Below are positions 17,193-25,714 of a stretch of 33,988 bases of DNA, piece by piece. The position numbers and the translations under genes were made by a program. Numbering within the stretch: position 1 is the stretch's first letter; every line of letters begins with the position of its first letter. The DNA comes from Agathobacter sp. GTDB taxonomy: Bacteria; Bacillota; Clostridia; Lachnospirales; Lachnospiraceae. The stretch lies in assembly GCA_022772675.1 (NCBI GenBank), contig JALEZW010000028.1, forward strand, positions 1-33,988. The letters are read 5' to 3'. The notes beneath the pieces are model-generated. The model worked only from the letters and a program-made list of their open reading frames with translations, searched no databases and was not told the origin of the DNA.

Positions 17193-17245
17193 AGGCTTTT
17201 CTGGCAGATATGCCTTCAGGCAGGCTGTCACGAAAAGCCTTTTTA
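17193..17245 (+). terminator. Terminator after the exonuclease gene
   Basis: AGGCTTTTC (17193-17201) pairs with GAAAAGCCT (17232-17240), with a smaller inner hairpin (GCCTTCAGGC), and the 3' arm runs into TTTTT. It lies 8 bases after the exonuclease stop. Confidence 0.8.
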
Positions 17246-17299
17246 CTGACTGCACGCTGCGTGCAGCTAAAACAATCTTTTATTAAATAAGGAATGGAA

Positions 17300-17328
17300 T
17301 TGATTTTGTTATGGGTTAGGCGTAAAAT
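17300..17328 (+). promoter_or_regulatory. Candidate sigma-A promoter for the GTPase-ATPase-toxin operon
   Basis: TTGATT (17300-17305), a 17-bp spacer and TAAAAT (17323-17328) precede the GTPase start at 17377. The upstream terminator makes an independent promoter necessary here. The gap 17246-17376 otherwise shows only a small GC palindrome (TGCACG-CTG-CGTGCA). Confidence 0.45.
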
Positions 17329-17376
17329 TTAATTTGAACTAATGGAGAATAGACCGCTTTACAGGAGATAAGTGTA

Positions 17377-19950
17377 ATGACAGCAATCAAGATTGTAAGT
17401 AATCCGTATACACGAGATATTAGATTTTTCAGTTTTAAAGAACAAACCCAAGAGTGGGAAGATATTAAGTATGGAAATGCAAATAGCAAATTGCGAGAAG
17501 ATGAATCAGGTAAGAATTTTCTCCCGTTCAGAATTAAAGAGATTATTGATATCATCATTTCAGAATATTATGTGAGTGGAGAGAAAATAAAGATACTGTT
17601 TGAGGGTACCCAGGACGAATATACGGAAGTTGAAAACGTCTGTAGAGAGGATGAAATACACAAAAAGATAGAATTGTCAAGGTCTTCAAATTTTTTGGAA
17701 AATGCTCGTATTATCTTTGAGCCAATCAAAAATATTTTTGCAACGGTTCAGCCAATTATTGAAAATATAGTAAAAGATGACGTGGAAGTTTGCAAGGACC
17801 TGAATAAGGTTTCGGATGCGCTTAAGGATATTATTCCCATCTGTGTTTTTGGCAACTATAGTGCAGGAAAGTCTACGTTTATAAATGCTTTGATTGGAGG
17901 AGAAGTGCTGCCCAGTGGAGGAGATCCTGTAACCGCAAAAGTATACAAGATTGAGCGATCAAAGTTTTCAGACAATGCAAAAATCAGATTTACATACAAA
18001 GGGGAGGATTTTGAAATTCTGTTTGAAGGGTCCGAATATCGACTTTTAAAGGGAAATACAGAAAATGAGCTTATTCGAGATATTGCATGTGCTATTGGAG
18101 AGAGTAAATCCGATGAAATGAACGCATATGTGAATATTGCACTTGAGCTTATTAACGGGTATGAAAAAAAAGATAGGGATGACATTGTTATCAGTAATGT
18201 GATAGAACTGGAGATTCCTTTTTCGAAAAATGGAATTCTTGGACAGTCATATAATAATTTTGTGATTTTTGATACTCCAGGCTCAAATTCAGAATCAAAT
18301 CTGGAACATTCCAAAGTATTGGAGGAGGCTTTGGAAGGGTTTTCCAACGGTATTCCCGTATGGGTTTCTACATATGAAACTATCGACAGTACAGATAATG
18401 CTAGTCTGTGTGAAAAAATATTAAATATTGATGCACTGGATAAGCGGTTTACTATGATTATATTGAATAAGGCGGATGGCTCGGATTTGGACGAGGGAGG
18501 ATTTTCCGAGGAAAAAGAACGGGAAATTCTTGAATACAGTTCTGTCGAGAAAATGTATGCAAGCGGTCTCTATTTCGTTTCTTCTATTATGGGTTTGGGT
18601 GCCAAAAATAATGGTGTGTTGTTAGATAAACATTATCGGAAAATTTTCCGTTCGCAGCAGGAAATGTATAGAAATCCAGATGATGAAGATTATGCAACAT
18701 TGTATAAATATAATATTATGCCACCGCAAATTAAAAAGAGCGTGGAAGAGTATTCGGCAGAGTGTCCAAATCTGATCTATGCAAATAGTGGTTTATACTG
18801 TATAGAACAGGAAATGGAAAATTTCGCGAGCAGACATGCAGCATACAACAAGTGCCAGATGGTACATAAATTCTTAACATCGGTAATAGAAGAAACTAAT
18901 CAAAGAATTGTTTTAAGAACTGAGTCTTTGAAACGTACTCGGGAGGCAAGAAGAAAAGAGCTGGAAACCCAAAAGGCAGTATTGATTGATAATTTAAACC
19001 AAACGGCGGAAACATCGGAAACGGAATTTGAAAAGGTTTCCAGGGGATTTGTTAAGTCTTTTGTAGCAACTAGTCTTTGTTTTAGATGTGAAATAGGGGA
19101 ATTGGAGAAAATTATAGATTCACTGCATCAGAAATATGCTGAGGAAAGAAATTTTGGTGTTCAGGAAAAGGAATGGGAAGAATCTCAAAGCAAGATTATA
19201 TTGAATGTGAAGAAAAACAGCAGAGATATTTTAAACGGAGAAGGGAAATTCCTGGAACGGCTTGGAAAAATGAAGGATGATCTTGTACAGGATTATGCGG
19301 ATTTAAGAATAAGCAAGGGGGAAAAGATTGATGCCGAGAGAGAAATAGACAGGGAGACATCGGATGAACTTCTTCAGATTATCATTGAAGAATACAAGAA
19401 AAATATATTAAAAGCGCAGGAAATCCTAAGTAACACCATAAAAGATCACTGGCAGCATAATGCGCAGACTATGAAAAAAATACTTATCGATATTATCACA
19501 GGGACAGAGGCGTTATCATCGACACAGAGAGAGGAACTTTCTAATATCATAATAAGTTACCAATCCATTGAGTTTATTGATCATGCTGATGATATTTTTG
19601 TTAAATCAAAATTTTTACGAGGAAATATTTTGGGAATTCAGCTGATTTCGGATGAGAAACTGAACATTAGGAAACTTTCAAATAGGTATAATGACAAAAT
19701 ATCACAGTCTATATCAGAGCTGGCGGTAGAAATGAACAAGAGCGGATATTCAAGCTTTAAAAACTGGAAAGACAGTCTCATAACAGTTATTGAAGAGAAT
19801 ATTACAGAGTATAATCCGCAGTTAAGGGATATGTCAGATATGATCAGAGAAGAAACCGAAAAGATTGCAGAGCTGGAAAGCAATCAACTGACCATTCAAC
19901 GGTCGTTATCGGAAATTGAAGATTTAATGGCGTGGAAAGCGGTTGAATAG
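17377..19950 (+). CDS. Dynamin-like large GTPase
   Basis: An N-terminal ~110-residue domain of unknown type precedes a dynamin-superfamily GTPase domain. G1 is GNYSAGKST (159-167), a Thr in DPVTAKVY may serve as G2, G3 is DTPG (299-302) and G4 is NKAD (364-367). The remaining ~450 residues are predicted helical with long charged stretches, as in the stalk of bacterial dynamin-like proteins. I see no clear membrane span, so membrane contact would be through a paddle or a partner. Bacterial relatives reshape or protect membranes; LeoA of E. coli, a dynamin-like protein, has been linked to toxin release. The gene is 13 bases upstream of the HerA-like ATPase and heads an operon that ends in toxin-immunity pairs. 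The start ATG 17377 has CAGGAGATAAGTGTA upstream. Confidence 0.85.
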   Translation: MTAIKIVSNPYTRDIRFFSFKEQTQEWEDIKYGNANSKLREDESGKNFLPFRIKEIIDIIISEYYVSGEKIKILFEGTQDEYTEVENVCREDEIHKKIELSRSSNFLENARIIFEPIKNIFATVQPIIENIVKDDVEVCKDLNKVSDALKDIIPICVFGNYSAGKSTFINALIGGEVLPSGGDPVTAKVYKIERSKFSDNAKIRFTYKGEDFEILFEGSEYRLLKGNTENELIRDIACAIGESKSDEMNAYVNIALELINGYEKKDRDDIVISNVIELEIPFSKNGILGQSYNNFVIFDTPGSNSESNLEHSKVLEEALEGFSNGIPVWVSTYETIDSTDNASLCEKILNIDALDKRFTMIILNKADGSDLDEGGFSEEKEREILEYSSVEKMYASGLYFVSSIMGLGAKNNGVLLDKHYRKIFRSQQEMYRNPDDEDYATLYKYNIMPPQIKKSVEEYSAECPNLIYANSGLYCIEQEMENFASRHAAYNKCQMVHKFLTSVIEETNQRIVLRTESLKRTREARRKELETQKAVLIDNLNQTAETSETEFEKVSRGFVKSFVATSLCFRCEIGELEKIIDSLHQKYAEERNFGVQEKEWEESQSKIILNVKKNSRDILNGEGKFLERLGKMKDDLVQDYADLRISKGEKIDAEREIDRETSDELLQIIIEEYKKNILKAQEILSNTIKDHWQHNAQTMKKILIDIITGTEALSSTQREELSNIIISYQSIEFIDHADDIFVKSKFLRGNILGIQLISDEKLNIRKLSNRYNDKISQSISELAVEMNKSGYSSFKNWKDSLITVIEENITEYNPQLRDMSDMIREETEKIAELESNQLTIQRSLSEIEDLMAWKAVE

Positions 19951-19963
19951 AGGATAGTTAATT

Positions 19964-22900
19964 ATGGGAATTAAGAATGTAATTAAAAAAGCAGGAGATA
20001 AAGCGGGAAATAAAATAGCAATGTTGTCCGCATTGAGTTCTGATCAGGTTTCTAGTGTGCAGCATCAGAGAGAGGATTATCTGCTTGAAAAACCTGATCC
20101 CAGTGATGAGATGGCATTGGCGACCACATGGAGAATGATGGCTGCAAGCAGTGTGGAGATCTTTAATTCCTATCTTCCGCAAATAAAGGATTTGTATCTT
20201 CCTGTAAAAAGAGATGTTGAATATTCAGAACCTTTTCGCTCGGAAAACAATATCAGATACATTAATATTACCAAATGGGTTGTGGATAAAAAGGAAAACA
20301 ATCTGGAGAAATTGGTCAATGTTTATTCTGTTTTGTCTAATGAACATTGCAATATAGCACTTGTTTTTAATAGGACACAGAAGAATACAAATGTATATTT
20401 AGCTGTTGTGAATACGGAGAATGCTGATAATAATGTCATGACAAATTCCTACCGTAACCGTCTGGTTGAGGCAATTCGCGGTAACTTCCCAGGAGCAGAG
20501 TGGCGTATGGGGGACGAAACGGAAGGAATTGGGGTGATTCCATGTTTGAAAAATGATCGTCCCTATTCTGTTGCCTCAGCTTCCAATATTCCAACAGAAA
20601 AATCGGAGAAATTTATAAGCCAAACGATTGAAAAGCTTCTTGACGGAATTGTGCCTGATAGCAGGAAAAAAGAATATACCATCGTTCTTTTAGCAACGCC
20701 TATCGTAGATGTTGAAGACAGAAAGAATAAGCTGGCTGAGTTCTATTCCGGAATGCGCCCATACGCAGAGTGGGAAACAAATTACACCTATAATGAGAAT
20801 AATTCTGTCGGGTCTCAGGCAACAGTAGGGGTTAATCTTGGCGCAAGCGCAGGAATTCAAAATGGAAATAACTATTCTGCGACAAACACGGATTCCAATA
20901 CAGCGAATTCTTCTATGACAAATACAGAATCAAAGAGTGATAGTTTGTCTTCAGGTGAATCGATAACAAAATCAGATAGCGAAGCCCATTCAGACAGTGT
21001 GTCGGAAACAGATACGGACACAAAAGGTAGTGGTAGCAGTGTGAATGTTTATATGTCTTCAACTGCTAAGGGTGGTGGTGGAATTGTACCTGCATCGGTT
21101 TCTGGAACATTTGGTGGTGGTACAGGAAAAAGCTGGAGTGAAAGTACTTCAAAAGCTTTGGGAAAAACAGCTTCTGATACCATATCCAAGGGATTGTCAA
21201 ATACGTTGTCTAAAACGGTTTCTCAAACTACGGGAACAGCAGTTGCGAACACTCTGGGAAAGGCAGTGACAAGATCTATGGCGGCGACTGCAGGGGTTTC
21301 CAAGGCTGTGAATTTCGGAGCCAATGTGGGAGCAAATTTTGCCAGATCTTCTACTGTGACGGCTATGATCGGGAAGAATGAAGGGATTACACAGCATTTT
21401 ACAAATTACGGTGTGAAGCACGCGCTGGAGCTCCTTGAAGACCAGATGAAGAGACTGGAACAGAGTTCGGCCTTAGGAATGTGGGATTTTGCAGCATATG
21501 TTCTAAGTGAGGATTCAGATGTTGCGAATAATGTGGCACATTCGTATCTTGCACTTACAATGGGAGAAGAGTCCTACATGTCCCACTCTGCCATTAATCT
21601 CTGGAAAGGCAATGTTATGGATGAAGTTATTGATGGCGAGACCATATCCAGTGAGCGGGAGATTACGAAAGAAATAGCAGGGTATATCAGGGAATTAAGA
21701 CATCCAATCTTTGCTCTAAACGAGAAACTTATCAAAGAGGATCGTGCGTATAATATTTATCCTACAATTGTGACGGCGACAACTAGTCTTTCAGGAAAAG
21801 AACTTGCATATTCCCTAAATTTTCCACAGAAATCTATTGCAGGACTTCCGGTTTTGGAGTGTGCAGAATTTGGAAGAAATGTAGTTACTTACGATCCGTT
21901 TAGGGAAAACCGCGAAGAGATAGAAATAGGAAATGTGTTTCATATGAACCATGTAGAGAATAACAGGGTGGTTCTAGACAAATTGTCGCTGGCATCGCAT
22001 ACATTTATTACCGGAAGCACAGGATCCGGTAAAAGTAATACCATTTATCAGCTTCTGGCGAAGGTTGAAAAGAGAAATGTAAAATTTCTTGTAATAGAGC
22101 CGGCTAAGGGAGAATATAAAAATGTTTTTGGCGGAAGAAATGATGTTTTTGTGTATGGAACAAATCCACTTCTTTCGCCGATGCTTAGAATCAATCCGTT
22201 CAGTTTTCCCAAAGGAATCCATGTGTTGGAACATTTGGACAGACTGATTGATATTTTCAATGTGTGCTGGCCGATGTATGCGGCAATGCCGGCGGTACTC
22301 AAAGATGCAGTAGAAAAGTCGTACAGGGATTGCGGCTGGGATATGGTGCGGTCGGTTAATAAATTTGGGGAAGAACTGTATCCTACTTTTGCTGATGTTG
22401 CAAAAAATATAAAGGATATTATTGATAACAGTGATTTTGATAGAGATAATAAAGGAGCATATAAGGGATCTTTATTGACTAGACTCAATTCTCTTACAAA
22501 TGGAATCAATGGTATCATATTTACAACTGATGAATTAAGCGATATAGATCTCTTTGAGAAAAATGTGATTGTCGATTTAAGTCGAGTGGGATCTCTTGAG
22601 ACAAAATCATTAATTATGGGAATGCTGGTCCTTAAGCTGCAGGAATACCGAATGACAAATAATTCAGGGATGAATGCAAACTTAAAACATCTGACGGTAT
22701 TGGAAGAAGCACATAATCTGCTTAAGAGAACTTCTACTGAACAGTCGGCAGACAGTGCAAATTTGTTAGGAAAGAGTGTGGAGATGCTGGCAAATGCAAT
22801 TGCAGAGATGCGTACTTACGGAGAAGGCTTTGTTATAGCAGATCAGGCCCCAGGTATGCTGGATATGTCGGTTATCAGAAATACGAATACAAAGATTATC

Positions 22901-23548
22901 ATGAGGCTGCCGGATCACTCTGATAGAGAACTTGTAGGAAGTGCGGCAAATCTCAACGAGGATCAGATAACGGAATTGGCAAAGCTTCCATGTGGAGTAG
23001 CTGCGGTTTATCAGAATGAATGGGTACAACCGGTATTGTGTCAAGTCGACAGATATCAGGGTGGGGAACATCCATATTCATATCGGCCGGAGAAACAGCC
23101 TGATTATGATTTAGAGGAGAAAGAGCTTTCAAAATCTCTGCTTGACTGTATTATGAACAAAGATTTGTTTCGAAAAGGCAATAAACGGGATATCAGCAGG
23201 TTAAAATCAGTAGCTATAAAGTCAAAACTGGACACCAAGGTGAAGATTGATTTGGTTGATTATATTGAATGCAGCAGTGATGAGGATTTTGATAAACTTC
23301 GTTGTCTTTTGTTCGATTTGTTGGCTGCAAGCAACGCTATCAATATGGCCAGGTGTAATAATGATATCAATCGTTGTCTCAGAGATATTGTGGAGCAACT
23401 GGATCCGTCGATAAAAGAGTATAGCAGGAGACAAATAGACCTTGCAATGTCGTTAGTTCTTTATGAACAGGCAGAAAGAGATAACAGATTTTCAGATCTT
23501 TTTTGTAGATTTGTAGAATTATTGGAAGAAAAAGGAGAAGTGCGTTGA
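19964..23548 (+). CDS. HerA/FtsK-like ATPase with internal Ser/Gly/Thr-rich segment
   Basis: A 1194-residue protein. Residues 1-275 form an unrecognised N-terminal domain. Residues about 278-455 are low-complexity (Ser, Thr, Asn, Gly and Ala runs, including GGGG and repeated SKxLGKT-like pieces). The HerA-type P-loop ATPase domain follows, with Walker A GSTGSGKS (684-691), VIVDLSRVGSLETKSLI typical of HerA, and Walker B LEEAHNLL (Glu914-Glu915), then IADQAPGMLD and a C-terminal helical tail. HerA-family ATPases are hexameric motors that move DNA or protein; length and insert set this one apart from the ~600-residue HerA of defence operons. It is coupled to the first toxin gene by a TGATG overlap, so a role in moving or controlling the toxins is likely. 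It is not the conjugation ATPase, since VirB4 and VirD4 are encoded elsewhere. Confidence 0.85.
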   Translation: MGIKNVIKKAGDKAGNKIAMLSALSSDQVSSVQHQREDYLLEKPDPSDEMALATTWRMMAASSVEIFNSYLPQIKDLYLPVKRDVEYSEPFRSENNIRYINITKWVVDKKENNLEKLVNVYSVLSNEHCNIALVFNRTQKNTNVYLAVVNTENADNNVMTNSYRNRLVEAIRGNFPGAEWRMGDETEGIGVIPCLKNDRPYSVASASNIPTEKSEKFISQTIEKLLDGIVPDSRKKEYTIVLLATPIVDVEDRKNKLAEFYSGMRPYAEWETNYTYNENNSVGSQATVGVNLGASAGIQNGNNYSATNTDSNTANSSMTNTESKSDSLSSGESITKSDSEAHSDSVSETDTDTKGSGSSVNVYMSSTAKGGGGIVPASVSGTFGGGTGKSWSESTSKALGKTASDTISKGLSNTLSKTVSQTTGTAVANTLGKAVTRSMAATAGVSKAVNFGANVGANFARSSTVTAMIGKNEGITQHFTNYGVKHALELLEDQMKRLEQSSALGMWDFAAYVLSEDSDVANNVAHSYLALTMGEESYMSHSAINLWKGNVMDEVIDGETISSEREITKEIAGYIRELRHPIFALNEKLIKEDRAYNIYPTIVTATTSLSGKELAYSLNFPQKSIAGLPVLECAEFGRNVVTYDPFRENREEIEIGNVFHMNHVENNRVVLDKLSLASHTFITGSTGSGKSNTIYQLLAKVEKRNVKFLVIEPAKGEYKNVFGGRNDVFVYGTNPLLSPMLRINPFSFPKGIHVLEHLDRLIDIFNVCWPMYAAMPAVLKDAVEKSYRDCGWDMVRSVNKFGEELYPTFADVAKNIKDIIDNSDFDRDNKGAYKGSLLTRLNSLTNGINGIIFTTDELSDIDLFEKNVIVDLSRVGSLETKSLIMGMLVLKLQEYRMTNNSGMNANLKHLTVLEEAHNLLKRTSTEQSADSANLLGKSVEMLANAIAEMRTYGEGFVIADQAPGMLDMSVIRNTNTKIIMRLPDHSDRELVGSAANLNEDQITELAKLPCGVAAVYQNEWVQPVLCQVDRYQGGEHPYSYRPEKQPDYDLEEKELSKSLLDCIMNKDLFRKGNKRDISRLKSVAIKSKLDTKVKIDLVDYIECSSDEDFDKLRCLLFDLLAASNAINMARCNNDINRCLRDIVEQLDPSIKEYSRRQIDLAMSLVLYEQAERDNRFSDLFCRFVELLEEKGEVR
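20797..21330 (+). repeat. Region encoding Ser/Thr/Gly/Ala low-complexity segment
   Basis: About 178 codons within the HerA-like gene encode mostly small and polar residues, first Asn/Ser/Thr-rich (SATNTDSNTANSSMTNTES), then Gly-rich, then a Ser/Thr/Ala stretch with loose repeats of the form LGKTxS/LSNTLSKT. No stops or frameshifts occur, so it is maintained as protein. It may be a flexible linker, a glycosylated or polymerising region, or a pore-lining segment. Confidence 0.7.
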
Positions 23549-24156
23549 TGGGAATGGAAAAATTATCAGAGGTTTCAGAAGTCTCCAGACCGGAAATAAA
23601 TGAATTTCAGGACATTAAGCCGCAAAATGGAATGACTTTTGACAAAGCCAAGGATGTGGTAAAGTCCATGTTTGAAGGAATGAAGTCTGTTGTAGATTCG
23701 GCAGAAATGAAGATGAAACTAAGGGAAATGAAAGAGGACTACATAGAAGAATTAAAATTGTATTCTGAATATAAGGATACATTGCCGGATCAATTTTTTG
23801 ATATTTCTGATTTGAAAGAGGTGTCTCCAGAAGAGTGTGCAAAGTTAAGAAAGGAATTTAATGTTCCTACATTCAAGGATAGTTTGAAAAGACAATGGGA
23901 GGAAGAGAATGGGATTCCGTGGCCGAAGTATGAGAAAGACATTATTATAAAGAATAGATTTGGGGATGAAGTTTGTGTAAGAAAGGCTGGAATGGACTAT
24001 GATGCACACCACATTCAGTCCTTGAAACTGGGAGGAAAGAATGAGGTGGGGAATATAACGCCATTGAGTGTAGAGGTACACTTTGATAGTCAGGGTATTC
24101 ATAGGCCAGGAGGCGCTTGTGACAAAATGGTTAAACTTCTAGGAGGTGAAAAATAG
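23548..24156 (+). CDS. HNH-nuclease toxin with shared N-terminal FQ[DE]IKP module
   Basis: The C-terminal ~70 residues are an HNH/Endo VII-type nuclease domain: DAHHIQSLKLGG (His154, His155), then NEVGNITPL and HFDSQGIH, the usual metal and catalytic positions of toxin HNH nucleases. The N-terminal ~60 residues carry FQDIKPQNGM and KAKDVVKSMFE, which recur in the next toxin gene. The layout of constant N-terminus and variable enzymatic C-terminus is that of polymorphic toxins, but the N-terminus is not LXG, WXG or another signal I know. ATG 23548 overlaps the HerA stop (TGATG). A SUKH-like immunity gene follows with no gap. The expected action is DNA cleavage in a target or self cell. Confidence 0.8.
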   Translation: MGMEKLSEVSEVSRPEINEFQDIKPQNGMTFDKAKDVVKSMFEGMKSVVDSAEMKMKLREMKEDYIEELKLYSEYKDTLPDQFFDISDLKEVSPEECAKLRKEFNVPTFKDSLKRQWEEENGIPWPKYEKDIIIKNRFGDEVCVRKAGMDYDAHHIQSLKLGGKNEVGNITPLSVEVHFDSQGIHRPGGACDKMVKLLGGEK

Positions 24157-24516
24157 ATGGAACTTCGGGAATTTTTTAATCGAATAAAGGAATGTGATAT
24201 TGATGCAATAAGGGTAGAGCAGATCGAAGAAATTTATAAGGGAGCTCTGCCAAATCTCGCAAAAGGGATTGTGTCTACAGCAGATGAGTCTCTGTTTATT
24301 GAAAATCGTTACAGAGTCATGTCGTTTAAGGAAATTAAATATGCAGAGGAAGAGATGCATGTAACGTTTGCCAAAGAAAGAATTATTCCTTTTGTTGACT
24401 GTATGGACAATGATTTTATTGTTTACGATATTTCAGGTGAAGGGTGGATCATGTATAACATTGTTGACCAGTTAAAATTTGGTGAACTTACAGATTTGGA
24501 GCAGCTGATGAGCTAA
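24157..24516 (+). CDS. SUKH (SMI1/KNR4)-like immunity protein
   Basis: The 119-residue protein has the SUKH pattern: an N-terminal helix, LPNLAKGI near residue 30, a central beta region with VMSFKEIKYAEE, and a C-terminal strand set DFIVYDISGEGWIMYNIVD like the 'f...gd.w..n..d' signature. SUKH proteins neutralise many nuclease toxins, often of HNH type. The ATG follows the toxin stop directly, and its ribosome site (AGGAGGTG) lies inside the toxin gene, so both are made together. Immunity to the upstream HNH toxin is inferred from family and position. Confidence 0.75.
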   Translation: MELREFFNRIKECDIDAIRVEQIEEIYKGALPNLAKGIVSTADESLFIENRYRVMSFKEIKYAEEEMHVTFAKERIIPFVDCMDNDFIVYDISGEGWIMYNIVDQLKFGELTDLEQLMS

Positions 24517-24539
24517 TAGAAGAGGAAAGATTGAGGGTA

Positions 24540-25211
24540 ATGAAAGAAATAGGTGAAGTAGGTACAGAGCAATGTATGGAGCAAACACATCTAGATGTGT
24601 TTCAGGAAATAAAACCAGAGAAAAAAATGTCAGTTGCCTCGGCAGCCTCTTTTGTTCGTGATTTGTTTGAATCGGCAGGAAAGATGGATTTGCGTGAAAA
24701 AATGTATATGTATGATGAAAGTGACTTCGATCTGGAATTTGATTTTGATGCTGAGGTTGATCAATCCTTGGAAGCATTTACTCCGGAGATATGGGCTGAG
24801 ATGGGAGATGAGGAGAGAAAAGAATCTATTGGAAAATTAGTGGATGTTTTGAATGATAAGTTTGATATCGGTGGAAAGACCGGCGTTACTTATTATAGAG
24901 CTCCTCTTGATGACTGTGGTTTTTATAATGAACAGTTTCGGGAAATAGGACTTAATATTGAGACATTTGAAAATCCAAAAGAAGTTTTGGACACGATTGC
25001 GCATGAGATGAAACATGCCTATCAAAGATATAGGGCAGATCAGGGGATTACGTACATGGATCAGTTATATAAGTATAATTTTGAGCATTACGTTGTCCCT
25101 TTGCAAGACAAAAGGGGGAATTTTGTTAATTACTTTGCGTATACAAATCAATATGTTGAAGCGGAAGCCAGGGCATTTGCCAATATTTTTACAGAAAGGA
25201 TGGGATTTTAA
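24540..25211 (+). CDS. Zincin (HExxH) metallopeptidase toxin with shared N-terminal FQ[DE]IKP module
   Basis: The C-terminal domain has a zinc-binding HEMKH motif (155-159), preceded by EVLDTIA, and a downstream VEAEARAFANIF segment whose Glu207 or Glu209 can be the third ligand, the arrangement of minimal gluzincin-type toxin peptidases. The N-terminal part has FQEIKPEKKM and ASFVRDLFE, matching the first toxin over about 30 residues although the two C-termini are unrelated. The middle is acidic. I chose ATG 24540 with GAGGAAAG about 10 bases upstream; TTG 24531 is the alternative. The stop overlaps the next ATG (TAATG). The target would be a cellular protein, unknown. Confidence 0.75.
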   Translation: MKEIGEVGTEQCMEQTHLDVFQEIKPEKKMSVASAASFVRDLFESAGKMDLREKMYMYDESDFDLEFDFDAEVDQSLEAFTPEIWAEMGDEERKESIGKLVDVLNDKFDIGGKTGVTYYRAPLDDCGFYNEQFREIGLNIETFENPKEVLDTIAHEMKHAYQRYRADQGITYMDQLYKYNFEHYVVPLQDKRGNFVNYFAYTNQYVEAEARAFANIFTERMGF

Positions 25212-25504
25212 TGATACAGACGATTCGGAATTATTATGATGGAATCAAGGATGCAGAATTATATGTGAATTCCAAAATTGAAACTTTAAAACGCCATCCG
25301 GACATTATGGAGGAATTTGTGTACTGGATTGAAAATGGATCCTATAAATCCAATGGGGTAGAAGTTGAGGGGTATACAGCGGAGAAATTAGCACAACAGT
25401 CAAGATATCTGGTTGGAGAAGGATCATTTTTGCTTTTGATAGAACTGAGAGAAAGACCGGATAAGGCAAGAAGGATGATTGCAGGTGGTTTTAAAATGAA
25501 GTAA
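25211..25504 (+). CDS. Putative immunity protein for the metallopeptidase toxin
   Basis: A 97-residue soluble protein overlapping the zincin toxin stop by one base (TAATG), the same tight coupling seen for the HNH-SUKH pair. The sequence is mostly helical with a short C-terminal strand region (GEGSFLLLIELRERP). I do not recognise a family. The immunity role is inferred from position and size only. It is the last gene of the GTPase-ATPase-toxin operon. Confidence 0.65.
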   Translation: MIQTIRNYYDGIKDAELYVNSKIETLKRHPDIMEEFVYWIENGSYKSNGVEVEGYTAEKLAQQSRYLVGEGSFLLLIELRERPDKARRMIAGGFKMK

Positions 25505-25511
25505 AGATGAT

Positions 25512-25601
25512 ATCTTTTTTGAGGCAATTCGTATGTCAAATGAGGATCGGGAGGTGTTGCAAAAAAGCCTTACCAATGCCGGAGAGACAACAGGATTATA
25601 A
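25512..25601 (+). pseudogene. Gene remnant in the gap after the toxin locus
   Basis: A 30-codon stretch without its own start reads IFFEAIRMSNEDREVLQKSL and a few further residues to a stop at 25599. It has protein-like composition but opens just after a stop and has no ribosome site or ATG except the inner ATG 25533. It may be the tail of a lost immunity or antitoxin gene. The family is not recognised. The rest of the gap to 25714 holds the abiE promoter. Confidence 0.3.
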
Positions 25602-25653
25602 TCAGATGATCTTGGCTTAAAAGGAATTTGAATGATTCACAAAGAACTAAAAG

Positions 25654-25682
25654 TTTACAACGGGATAAATAAATGATATAAT
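25654..25682 (+). promoter_or_regulatory. Sigma-A promoter of the abiE operon
   Basis: TTTACA (25654-25659), a 17-bp spacer and a perfect TATAAT (25677-25682) lie 32 bases before the abiEi start. AbiEi antitoxins usually repress their own promoter, so an operator is expected to overlap it. Confidence 0.75.
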
Positions 25683-25714
25683 GTCTACACCAATATAAAC
25701 AAGGCGGTGCTCCA

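Noticed and set aside
17251..17265. TGCACG-CTG-CGTGCA small palindrome as a second terminator
   Set aside because: No T-run follows and a full terminator already lies 10 bases upstream.
19964..23548. HerA-like protein as a second VirD4/VirB4 conjugation ATPase
   Set aside because: Its motifs are HerA-type (LEEAHNLL, DLSRVGSLE) and the transfer operon already has its own VirB4 and VirD4.
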